64,000 bases of DNA from Bacteroidota bacterium (GTDB taxonomy: Bacteria; Bacteroidota; Bacteroidia; Bacteroidales; JAADJA01), in contig JAHLKX010000002.1 in assembly GCA_020444515.1 (NCBI GenBank), positions 372,001 to 436,000 on the forward strand, read 5' to 3'. A program made the translations under genes and the position numbers. The notes under the pieces were generated by a model. It was given only the letters and a program-made list of their open reading frames with translations. It ran no database searches and was not told the origin of the DNA. Shown here piece by piece: positions 47,379 to 54,406 of the stretch (its first letter is position 1; each line of letters begins with the position of its first letter).

Positions 47379-47386
47379 TAATTTTG
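47379..47386 (+). promoter_or_regulatory. Bacteroidota -7 element (TAATTTTG) for mosaic protein D
   Basis: A perfect TAnnTTTG just after the upstream terminator, giving a leader of about 50-60 nt. No -33 element was recognised. Confidence 0.5.
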
Positions 47387-47451
47387 TACAATGCCCGATC
47401 AACCAAACCCAACGATTTTACCAATTTAACTTTAAACAAAAAATGATTGAT

Positions 47452-50400
47452 ATGAAAAAATGGATTTTTCTTTCCCTGATTATTATATCAGGTATTATTG
47501 GCAATTCGGATATTTTTGCTCAGCAAGTTGAAATGAAACCTACTGAAGTAAAACAACCCGAAGCCTTCATGACGACCATTCCACTCTCTGAGATGGATCT
47601 TATTCCCGCAACCGGCACATCCGATTGGAAAAACGGTGTAGTTCCTAATAAAGAATATATGCCTCCAAATCGGGGTAAAAGCACACTTTTAGAACAAAGT
47701 AAACTCCCGGATTATGCACTTCAGCAAGTTTATCCTGATCCGGCAAAGAGCCCGGAAGGCATAAACCAGAATTTTGATGGAATTGCAAATACCTATGGTG
47801 TGGCCCCTCCCGATACAGATGGAGATGTAGGGCCAAACCATTATGTGCAAATGGTAAACATGGGTTTCCAGATTTTTAACAAGTCTGGTACTTCCCTTTA
47901 TGGCCCGGCAAGTTTATCAACCATTTGGACAAATTTACCTGGCCCCTGGGTTGGAAATTACGGTGATCCGATCGTCTTGTATGATGAACTTGCTGACAGG
48001 TGGCTACTAAGTCAATTTTCGCTTCCCAATTATCCAAACGGACCCTGGTATATGTTGATTGCTGTATCTCAAACAAGTAATCCAACAGGTTCATATCATC
48101 TTTATGTTTATTCCTTTACTGATTTCCCTGACTACCCGAAATTTGGTGTTTGGCCGGATGGTTATTATATGTCTATTAACAGGTTCGCTTCGGGAACACT
48201 GAATTGGGCTGGAACAGGTGCTGCAGCTTTTGAAAGATCAGAAATGTTAAATGGAAATGCAGCTGCTATGGTCTATTTTACAACACCATCAAGTGGTGAT
48301 CCGGCAAGTTTTCTTCCAGCTGATTTTGATGGTACCCCTCCTCCTGCTAATACACCAAACTACTTTACTTACATTGATGGTTGGAGTGGAACAGATCGTT
48401 TAAGGACGTATGAATTTGATGTGGATTGGGTTACAACTTCCAATTCAACTTTTACTGGGCCATATGATATTGTGGTAACACCTTTTAGCTATCCGAATTC
48501 TGTTCCACAACTGGGCGGTACTTCACTTGACAACCTTGCGAGCAGACTTATGTTTAGGTTACAGTACAGAAATTTTGGTACTTATCAGACATTGGTGACA
48601 AACCACTCGGTTAATGCAGATGGCACCGGTAGAGCTGGTGTAAGATGGTATGAACTAAGAAACACTGGAGGAGGTTGGTTTATGTACCAACAAGGAACCT
48701 ATGCTCCACCTGATGGATTATATCGTTGGATGGGAAGCGCAGCTTTAAATGGGAATGGCGACCTGGCCATTGGTTATTCGGTTTCGAGCTCTTCCATGAA
48801 TCCTGCAATTGCCTATACTGGAAGGTATAATGCAGATGCTTTGGGTTCTATGACAATTCCTGAGGTTACCATTCATACAGGGGCCGGTTCACAGTCCGGG
48901 ACATCCCGCTGGGGTGACTACAGTGCTATGTCGGTCGACCCTTCAGATGATGAAACTTTTTGGTATACACAGGAATATTCTAATGGCGGTAATTTTGCAT
49001 GGCGAACCAGAATTGCATCTTTTATGTTTGATGCAGCTGTTTTGACAGCTAACTTTATGGGATCTCCAACTACCATTGTTGCCGGGAATTCTGTTACATT
49101 TACGGATATGTCCATTGCAGGGCCTACATCCTGGAATTGGGATTTTCCGGGTGGAATTCCATCAAGCTATGTTGGTCAAACGCCTCCTCCTATAACCTAT
49201 AATTTCCCTGGATCTTATGATGTTACCCTGACAGTTTCTGATGGCACTGATACGGATATAGTTACTAAACCAGGATATATTACTGTAACTGAATGCAATT
49301 ATTGTGATGCATACGCAACCAATGCCAGCGAGGAATGGATCAGCAATGTGTCTTTTAATACGATCAATAATCCGAGTGTTGGAGGAGTTGGATATGAGGA
49401 TTTTACTTCTATTTCAACTGATGTATTAGTCGGTTCGAGTCATGGTGTTACCATTACTTGCGATCAGACTTTGACATGGACCGAATATATTAGCGTATTT
49501 TTTGATTGGAATCAGGATTGCGATTTTGATGATTTGGGTGAAGAATATGATTTGGGCAGTATAACGGGTCCTGGTCCTTTAGGCACCACTGTCAATGTTC
49601 CTGGAAATGCAGCCCTCGGAAAAACCAGGATGCGGGTTATGTTAAGGTATTCCATTCCCCCTGGTCCTTGTGATATATACACCTATGGTCAGGTTGAAGA
49701 TTATTCAGTTGTTGTGAAAGGACCTATCGATTTGGAGCTAACAGCCTTCCTTGAGGGACCTTATAATGCTTCTACAAATTTGATGGAAACAACATTAAAT
49801 TCAAGTGGTTACCTCCCATTGATACAGCCTTTCAATCCTTCGACACCATATTATGATAATGCCAGTCCGGTTTGGCAATATAATGGATCAGAATACGCAC
49901 CAGGGTTTTTCCCATCAAATGTTGTTGACTGGGTTCAGGTGCAGTGCAGGGATGCCAATTCACCAGCGAATGCGACTTCAGCTACTACCGTAGCAACTGA
50001 AGCATGTTTGCTATTGGAAGACGGTTCAATTGTAGCAGCAGATGGAAGCAGCATGTTGAATTTTAATTTTTCAATCGCTCAAGATTTATATGTTGTTGTA
50101 TTCCACAGAAACCATTTAGGTATAATCTCTAATAATCCTGTCACACAAGTTGGTGGTGTTTATTCCTATGATTTTAGTAGTGGTCAAAATCAGGTTTATG
50201 GTGGATCAAATGCGCATAAGCAAATCGAACCCGGTGTTTGGGGCATGGTTGCCGCTGATGGAAATGCCAACGGCTTGATTCAGAATACGGATGAAACTGC
50301 CGTATGGAAATCAGATCTCGGTTCTTCGGGATACAAGGGTGGTGATTTTGATTTAAATGGATTGACGCAAAATACTGATGAAACAAATCTTTGGAAACCC

Positions 50401-50472
50401 AATCTTGGAGGCGGTGGTCAGGTGCCTGCCAAAACGAGTGAACCATTGTTCAAATCATGGGTGCCCAAATAA
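47452..50472 (+). CDS. Very large secreted mosaic protein D with PKD, GEVED and dockerin-like C-terminus
   Basis: The protein has about 1006 residues from the ATG at 47452; an ATG three codons earlier is also possible. The signal peptide ends near IFAQQ. Residues about 85-530 carry the shared N-terminal domain and match mosaic protein A more closely than protein C (FDGIANTYGVAPPDTDGDVG, RWLLSQFSLPNYP, PDYPKFGVWPDGYYMSINRF). One PKD domain (about 530-615) and a GEVED domain (about 616-757, VFFDWNQDCDFDD, GQVEDYSVVV) follow. The last 245 residues repeat the C-terminal module of protein C, with calcium loops starting at Asp 936 and Asp 965 and the tail GQVPAKTSEPLFKSWVPK. No type A sorting domain is present. 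Probably exported; function unknown. Confidence 0.88.
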   Translation: MKKWIFLSLIIISGIIGNSDIFAQQVEMKPTEVKQPEAFMTTIPLSEMDLIPATGTSDWKNGVVPNKEYMPPNRGKSTLLEQSKLPDYALQQVYPDPAKSPEGINQNFDGIANTYGVAPPDTDGDVGPNHYVQMVNMGFQIFNKSGTSLYGPASLSTIWTNLPGPWVGNYGDPIVLYDELADRWLLSQFSLPNYPNGPWYMLIAVSQTSNPTGSYHLYVYSFTDFPDYPKFGVWPDGYYMSINRFASGTLNWAGTGAAAFERSEMLNGNAAAMVYFTTPSSGDPASFLPADFDGTPPPANTPNYFTYIDGWSGTDRLRTYEFDVDWVTTSNSTFTGPYDIVVTPFSYPNSVPQLGGTSLDNLASRLMFRLQYRNFGTYQTLVTNHSVNADGTGRAGVRWYELRNTGGGWFMYQQGTYAPPDGLYRWMGSAALNGNGDLAIGYSVSSSSMNPAIAYTGRYNADALGSMTIPEVTIHTGAGSQSGTSRWGDYSAMSVDPSDDETFWYTQEYSNGGNFAWRTRIASFMFDAAVLTANFMGSPTTIVAGNSVTFTDMSIAGPTSWNWDFPGGIPSSYVGQTPPPITYNFPGSYDVTLTVSDGTDTDIVTKPGYITVTECNYCDAYATNASEEWISNVSFNTINNPSVGGVGYEDFTSISTDVLVGSSHGVTITCDQTLTWTEYISVFFDWNQDCDFDDLGEEYDLGSITGPGPLGTTVNVPGNAALGKTRMRVMLRYSIPPGPCDIYTYGQVEDYSVVVKGPIDLELTAFLEGPYNASTNLMETTLNSSGYLPLIQPFNPSTPYYDNASPVWQYNGSEYAPGFFPSNVVDWVQVQCRDANSPANATSATTVATEACLLLEDGSIVAADGSSMLNFNFSIAQDLYVVVFHRNHLGIISNNPVTQVGGVYSYDFSSGQNQVYGGSNAHKQIEPGVWGMVAADGNANGLIQNTDETAVWKSDLGSSGYKGGDFDLNGLTQNTDETNLWKPNLGGGGQVPAKTSEPLFKSWVPK
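50257..50379 (+). other. Dockerin-like double calcium loop in mosaic protein D
   Basis: DGNANGLIQNTD and DFDLNGLTQNTD have the same loop pattern as in protein C, each followed by Glu-Thr and a Trp-containing helix (VWKSD, LWKPN). The near-identity of the two modules suggests recent exchange or strong constraint. Confidence 0.7.
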
Positions 50473-50495
50473 ATAAAATTTAAAATATCAATTGA

Positions 50496-50525
50496 AAACC
50501 CGGTTCTACACTACCGGGTTTTTTT
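50496..50525 (+). terminator. Rho-independent terminator after mosaic protein D
   Basis: AAACCCGGT (50496-50504) pairs perfectly with ACCGGGTTT (50513-50521), followed by more T residues. Confidence 0.85.
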
Positions 50526-50551
50526 CTATCGAAACTTTTCAACGGATTTTA

Positions 50552-50559
50552 TAGCTTTG
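50552..50559 (+). promoter_or_regulatory. Bacteroidota -7 element (TAGCTTTG) for dtd
   Basis: A perfect TAnnTTTG, 17 nt before the ATG at 50577, which would give a short leader of about 10-13 nt. Confidence 0.5.
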
Positions 50560-50576
50560 TATAGAATTGCAATATT

Positions 50577-51029
50577 ATGAGGGTAGTTATTCAACGGGTC
50601 AGCAATGCCTCCGTCATCATCGAAGGACAGGTGAAAAGTAAAATAGGATCAGGATTATTGATACTACTTGGAATTGAAGTGGGTGATCAAGTCGATGATG
50701 CAGATTGGCTTTGCGGGAAGGTATCCCGATTGAGAATATTCAGTGATGAAGCAGGTATTATGAATCTTTCCGTATTGGATATTGATGGTGAGATCATGGT
50801 CGTCAGCCAGTTTACCCTGCATGCCAGCACAAGAAAGGGAAACAGACCAGCCTATTTCAGAGCAGCCCAACCTGATCAGGCCATCCCCTTGTATGAACAT
50901 TTTATCCGCAAACTAAAGGAAGAAACCGGAAAATCAATAATGACCGGTGAGTTTGGAGCCATGATGCAGGTGGAGATGACCAACGACGGCCCGGTGACCA
51001 TTATCATCGATTCAAAAAACAGGGAATAG
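50577..51029 (+). CDS. dtd: D-aminoacyl-tRNA deacylase
   Basis: The protein has 150 residues, the usual length. It starts MRVVIQRVSNASV and carries the active-site motif VVSQFTLHASTRKGNRP and the C-terminal motif TNDGPVTIII, the two cross-subunit elements of the DTD fold. It removes D-amino acids, and glycine mischarged on tRNA-Ala, from tRNA and so protects translation. It has its own -7 element just upstream and stops one nucleotide before the convergent thioesterase gene. Confidence 0.95.
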   Translation: MRVVIQRVSNASVIIEGQVKSKIGSGLLILLGIEVGDQVDDADWLCGKVSRLRIFSDEAGIMNLSVLDIDGEIMVVSQFTLHASTRKGNRPAYFRAAQPDQAIPLYEHFIRKLKEETGKSIMTGEFGAMMQVEMTNDGPVTIIIDSKNRE

Positions 51030-51030
51030 C

Positions 51031-51414
51031 CTATTTAATTTTGTCCATAAATTCCTTTTCATTGACAATAACCCGGGTATGGGTTCCAATACCGATCAAC
51101 CCTTTTTGATCCCAGGCATGTAATTCAAAAATCAGCTTCATACCCTGCACAGTCCTTAAATACGATTCTGTTTTAACAATTGAATGCTCAGGTGTTGCTT
51201 TGAGATGTTTGATATTAATTTCAGTCCCAACAGTTGTATAACCAGCTGGTAGGTGTGATAAAACACTTTCTTTGGCAGTTTTCTCCAGAAATGCAATCAT
51301 GGCTGGTGAAGCAAAAACCGCTACGTCGCCTGATCCATAAGCAATGGCCAGGTCATTGGAATTTACCTTTATTTCTTTCTGGTATTTGATTCCCGTAGGT
51401 ATTTTGATATCCAT
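51031..51414 (-). CDS. Hotdog-fold thioesterase, FlK-like
   Basis: The protein has 127 residues. The pattern SGDVAVFASPAMIAFLEKTAKESV followed by TVGTEINIKHLKATP and IGIGTHTRVIV matches small hotdog proteins related to fluoroacetyl-CoA thioesterase FlK. The Thr, Glu and His positions of the FlK active site appear to be present, but a fluoroacetyl substrate is not implied; most relatives act on unknown acyl-CoAs. It starts one nucleotide after osmC on the same strand, so the two are co-transcribed. Confidence 0.82.
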   Translation of the reverse strand: MDIKIPTGIKYQKEIKVNSNDLAIAYGSGDVAVFASPAMIAFLEKTAKESVLSHLPAGYTTVGTEINIKHLKATPEHSIVKTESYLRTVQGMKLIFELHAWDQKGLIGIGTHTRVIVNEKEFMDKIK

Positions 51415-51415
51415 T

Positions 51416-51823
51416 CTAAAAGTTTAAGATGATCGTTTTTTTAAGGTCGGGATGAAGACTCAGGTAGACAGGGCAGGTGTATGCAGCTTTTTCAATCAAT
51501 TTCTTTTCCTTCTCAGAATAATTGTTTTTCGGAAAACGAATTTCAATTTTTACTTCGCCAACTCTTCTTGGGTTGGATTCCATGATTTTCCATATTTTGG
51601 CTGTTGTCCCATCAATATTAAATCCATGTTCACGGGCTGATATGCCCATGATGGTTATCATACAGCTTCCCAGTGCTGTTGCCAATAGATCCGTTGGGGA
51701 AAAAGCTTCGCCTTTTCCTTTATTGTCGGGAGGAGCATCGGTAATTATTTCATTTCCTGATCGCACATGTTTGGCTTTGGTGCGAAGTTCTCCGATATAG
51801 CGTGTTTGTGTAGTTTCCTGCAT
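51416..51823 (-). CDS. OsmC family peroxiredoxin-like protein
   Basis: From the ATG at 51823 the protein has 135 residues. The two reactive cysteines are in LGSCMITIMG (Cys 54) and AYTCPVYLSLHP (Cys 117), as in OsmC/Ohr proteins that reduce organic hydroperoxides. An upstream ATG at 51835 lies too close to the likely transcription start set by the -7 element at 51844-51851, so the later one is preferred. It leads a two-gene unit with the thioesterase. The member type (OsmC or YhfA-like) cannot be settled. Confidence 0.88.
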   Translation of the reverse strand: MQETTQTRYIGELRTKAKHVRSGNEIITDAPPDNKGKGEAFSPTDLLATALGSCMITIMGISAREHGFNIDGTTAKIWKIMESNPRRVGEVKIEIRFPKNNYSEKEKKLIEKAAYTCPVYLSLHPDLKKTIILNF

Positions 51824-51843
51824 TTTTTTATACATTGAATCGG

Positions 51844-51851
51844 CAAAAATA
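51844..51851 (-). promoter_or_regulatory. Bacteroidota -7 element (TATTTTTG) for osmC-thioesterase
   Basis: A perfect TAnnTTTG on the minus strand. It leaves a leader of about 14-17 nt before the ATG at 51823 and overlaps the terminator region of the upstream Cys-rich gene. Confidence 0.5.
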
Positions 51852-51884
51852 AAAAAATCCCGACCTCCAAGATGAAGACCGGGA
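51851..51884 (-). terminator. Terminator after the Cys-rich protein gene
   Basis: On the minus strand TCCCG (from 51884) pairs with CGGGA (to 51858), enclosing a partly paired 17-nt loop, followed by a run of seven T residues. The hairpin is short. Confidence 0.5.
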
Positions 51885-51906
51885 CCAAAAACAAGAGGTT
51901 ATCAAT

Positions 51907-52200
51907 TTACTTTTTATCAGGACTGTCTTTTTTCGTAGTTGATTTAGTAGTTGTAGTTGCACTAGCAGTTTTTGTTTCTTTAGTATCTGAGCACTCACCT
52001 TTACTGGCGGAAGCTGATTTGGATGCACAGCATTTGCTGCTTTTTGAGTAATCTGCACAGCTTTTTGAACTCTTTTTCTCTGCTTTGGGTGGATCATCAT
52101 AAACAACTTTGTCAGTTGTATTTGCGTTTGCACTTGGCACTGTAACTGCTCCTGCAATTAAAAAGGCGATAATTCCTGCTGCTAAAAAAACTTTTTTCAT
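51907..52200 (-). CDS. Small exported Cys-rich protein
   Basis: The protein has 97 residues. The signal peptide is MKKVFLAAGIIAFLIAGAVTV with a cleavage site near SANA. The mature part is low-complexity Lys/Ser/Thr with five cysteines: one in SCADYS, a CC pair in SKCCAS and one in GECSD lie within about 25 residues, which could bind a metal. A Thr/Lys-rich tail follows. No family is recognised. It sits upstream of, and divergent from, the RprX-like kinase gene, with 150 nt between their starts. Another frame on the same strand is open here for 109 codons, but the signal peptide and Lys-rich composition favour this one. Confidence 0.75.
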   Translation of the reverse strand: MKKVFLAAGIIAFLIAGAVTVPSANANTTDKVVYDDPPKAEKKSSKSCADYSKSSKCCASKSASASKGECSDTKETKTASATTTTKSTTKKDSPDKK

Positions 52201-52245
52201 ACTTTTACTTTTATCGTTTGCTTAATAGTTGTTTCAAATTCTTCA

Positions 52246-52253
52246 CAAACATA
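52246..52253 (-). promoter_or_regulatory. Bacteroidota -7 element (TATGTTTG) for the Cys-rich gene
   Basis: A perfect TAnnTTTG on the minus strand with a leader of about 40 nt before the ATG at 52200. Confidence 0.45.
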
Positions 52254-52338
52254 CGGCTGAAAACAAATAAATGCTGTTAATGAGATGTTAAATCCTGTTA
52301 ATAATTTGTTAAATGGTCGTGACCTGTTTAGGAAACCT

Positions 52339-52346
52339 TAATTTTG
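52339..52346 (+). promoter_or_regulatory. Bacteroidota -7 element (TAATTTTG) immediately before the RprX-like kinase
   Basis: A perfect TAnnTTTG whose last base is only 4 nt before the ATG at 52351, so the message may begin at or next to the start codon. Confidence 0.5.
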
Positions 52347-52350
52347 ATCC

Positions 52351-53628
52351 ATGAGCAGAAAGGTACTTATACTTGTTATCATATTAACTTCTGTTTCACT
52401 CCTGGCAGCACTTATAACTCAACTGTTTTGGGTGAGAGATGCATGGCAACTGAAAGAAGATCAGTTTACCACCAAGGTAGATATTGCCTTAAAAAGTGTC
52501 GTCAATCAATTGCTCACATCTGAAGATTTTCCATCAGCGGATCCCGGTAAATACGAAATGGACTTTTACATTGAACATCAAAATCTTTTGGGAGTTGTGA
52601 ATCCGTATACCCTGGATTCCTTATTGCATGAGGAAATGATAGCAATGCACATCGACCATTCCTATGAATATGGTGTTTATCGCGAAGAAGACTCGGTTTT
52701 TATCATGGGTAATTACCATTCGGATATACAACCTATATTGAGTTCAAATGATTGGGTTTCTCTTTCCTGCTTGTGTGAGGATCATACCTATATACTGGCT
52801 GTTTACTTTCCTGAAAAAAAATCAATGATCTTGAGCGACATGATAATTTTGCCCATAATGAGTGGCTTGTTCCTGATGGTGTTGGTTTTTAGTTTTCTGT
52901 TTACAATATATTCCTTGATCCGACAAAAGAAACTTTCGGAAATGAAAACCGATTTTGTAAACAACATGACCCATGAATTTAAAACCCCCATTTCTACCAT
53001 ATCGGTTTCCAGCGAAATGTTATCGAAAGATCAGATCCTTGAATTCCCTGACCGAATAAAGAAGTATGCAAAAATTATTTATGATGAAAATGCCCGATTG
53101 AAAAACCTGGTTGATCGCGTTTTACAAATTGCTTCACTGGAAAAAGGAGAAGTTCGCTTAAGGATGAGAACCATTGGTGTTCATGAAATTATCCGTGAAA
53201 GCATCAATAATTTTCTGGTTCAACCAACAGATCAGAACGTAAGCATTCATCAAAATCTTCAGGCAGCTTCTGATATTGTTCTTGCGGATCGAATTCATGT
53301 TTACAATGTCATTATTAACCTGATCGAGAATGCCTACAAATACAGTCCTGTAAATCCCCGAATCGATATCACAACCCATATTGAAAACAATCAGTTTTGT
53401 ATTGATGTGAAAGATAATGGAGTGGGCATCAGCAAAGAAAATCAAGCTCAAATTTTTAAAAAATTTCACCGGCTTCCTTCTGGCGATGTTCATGATGTAA
53501 AAGGATTTGGTATAGGTTTGTTTTATGTAAAAACGATCATGGAAAAAATGAATGGAGCCATAACCGTGAAAAGTGAAAAAGACAAAGGAAGTATATTTAC
53601 CTTAAAATTTCCATTGCAAACAGGATAA
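52351..53628 (+). CDS. RprX-like sensor histidine kinase
   Basis: The protein has 425 residues. A first helix at about 5-25 and a second near 165-188 enclose an extracytoplasmic domain of about 140 residues. Right after TM2 comes KTDFVNNMTHEFKTPISTI with His 208. The ATPase domain has NLIENAYKYSP, DVKDNGVGIS and GFGIGLFYVK. The lack of a HAMP domain and the H-box are typical of the RprX family of Bacteroides. It is followed after 49 nt by its likely partner regulator. The signal is unknown. Confidence 0.9.
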   Translation: MSRKVLILVIILTSVSLLAALITQLFWVRDAWQLKEDQFTTKVDIALKSVVNQLLTSEDFPSADPGKYEMDFYIEHQNLLGVVNPYTLDSLLHEEMIAMHIDHSYEYGVYREEDSVFIMGNYHSDIQPILSSNDWVSLSCLCEDHTYILAVYFPEKKSMILSDMIILPIMSGLFLMVLVFSFLFTIYSLIRQKKLSEMKTDFVNNMTHEFKTPISTISVSSEMLSKDQILEFPDRIKKYAKIIYDENARLKNLVDRVLQIASLEKGEVRLRMRTIGVHEIIRESINNFLVQPTDQNVSIHQNLQAASDIVLADRIHVYNVIINLIENAYKYSPVNPRIDITTHIENNQFCIDVKDNGVGISKENQAQIFKKFHRLPSGDVHDVKGFGIGLFYVKTIMEKMNGAITVKSEKDKGSIFTLKFPLQTG

Positions 53629-53639
53629 ATATTTATGAT

Positions 53640-53647
53640 TATATTTG
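53640..53647 (+). promoter_or_regulatory. Bacteroidota -7 element (TATATTTG) before the RprY-like regulator
   Basis: A perfect TAnnTTTG in the gap after the kinase stop codon. A TTG at -33 lies 23 nt upstream, slightly too far. If active, the regulator can be transcribed without the kinase. Confidence 0.4.
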
Positions 53648-53677
53648 CAATGGAGTATTCTAATCCATTCTCAGGCG

Positions 53678-54406
53678 TTGAAGACAAATACAAAATTTAA
53701 AATTCTATTGGTTGAAGATGATCCGAACCTAAGCATCGTTGTGCAGGATTATCTCGAAATGCTTCAATATCATACCAAGTTATGCAAAGACGGGGTAGAA
53801 GGTATTGAGGAGTTCAGACGTAACAAATACGATCTGGTTATTTTGGATGTAATGATGCCCCGCAAAGATGGATTCTCAGTTGCTGAAGATATCCGCAAAA
53901 CCGATGAGACCACTCCCATTATATTCCTGACAGCAAAATCCATGAAAGAGGATCGGCTCAAAGGTTTTAAAACCGGTTGTGATGATTATATGACCAAGCC
54001 TTTCAGTACTGAAGAATTAAGCCTCCGCATTAAAGCAATTCTCAAACGTTGTGTGCTCCTGGATCATACCATTTCAGAACCGGATGTTTCGGAATTTATC
54101 ATCGGAAAGTTTACATTTGATCATGTAAATATGATTCTTAAATCGGATAGCAAAGAATACACGCTTACCCGCAAAGAGGCAGCGCTGCTTAAATTGCTGT
54201 GTATTTACCAAAATAAATTATTGTCGCGTGAAGTTGCCCTCAAATCCATTTGGGGTGATGACGATTATTTTATTGGCCGAAGTATGGACGTTTTTATTTC
54301 GAAACTCAGGAAATACCTCAAATCGGATCCTGATATTGCCATTACCAATGTACATGGTACCGGATTCAAGCTGGAGGTTAAGAAAGAAGTCGAAAGTGCA
54401 GACTAG
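53678..54406 (+). CDS. RprY-like OmpR-family response regulator, TTG start
   Basis: From the TTG at 53678 the protein has 242 residues starting MKTNTKFKILLVEDDPN. The receiver domain has the phosphoacceptor Asp 57 (VILDVMMPRKDGF) and the conserved Lys in MTKPFS; a winged-helix DNA-binding domain follows with EYTLTRKEAALLKLL, RSMDVFISKLRKYL and NVHGTGFKL. No ATG lies in frame before the receiver. The ATG at 53650 is in another frame and meets a stop after 16 codons; a TTG at 53645 overlaps the -7 element. It is the likely partner of the kinase just upstream. A frameshift that joins the ATG frame to this one is the main alternative. Confidence 0.85.
   Translation: MKTNTKFKILLVEDDPNLSIVVQDYLEMLQYHTKLCKDGVEGIEEFRRNKYDLVILDVMMPRKDGFSVAEDIRKTDETTPIIFLTAKSMKEDRLKGFKTGCDDYMTKPFSTEELSLRIKAILKRCVLLDHTISEPDVSEFIIGKFTFDHVNMILKSDSKEYTLTRKEAALLKLLCIYQNKLLSREVALKSIWGDDDYFIGRSMDVFISKLRKYLKSDPDIAITNVHGTGFKLEVKKEVESAD

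Noticed and set aside
51031..51414. Calling the FlK-like gene a fluoroacetyl-CoA thioesterase
   Set aside because: Only the fold and general motif are supported; nothing in the context suggests fluorinated substrates.
51828..52157. Alternative 109-codon frame over the Cys-rich gene
   Set aside because: Same strand, overlapping frame, Gln/Lys-rich low complexity with no signal peptide; it also runs through the terminator.
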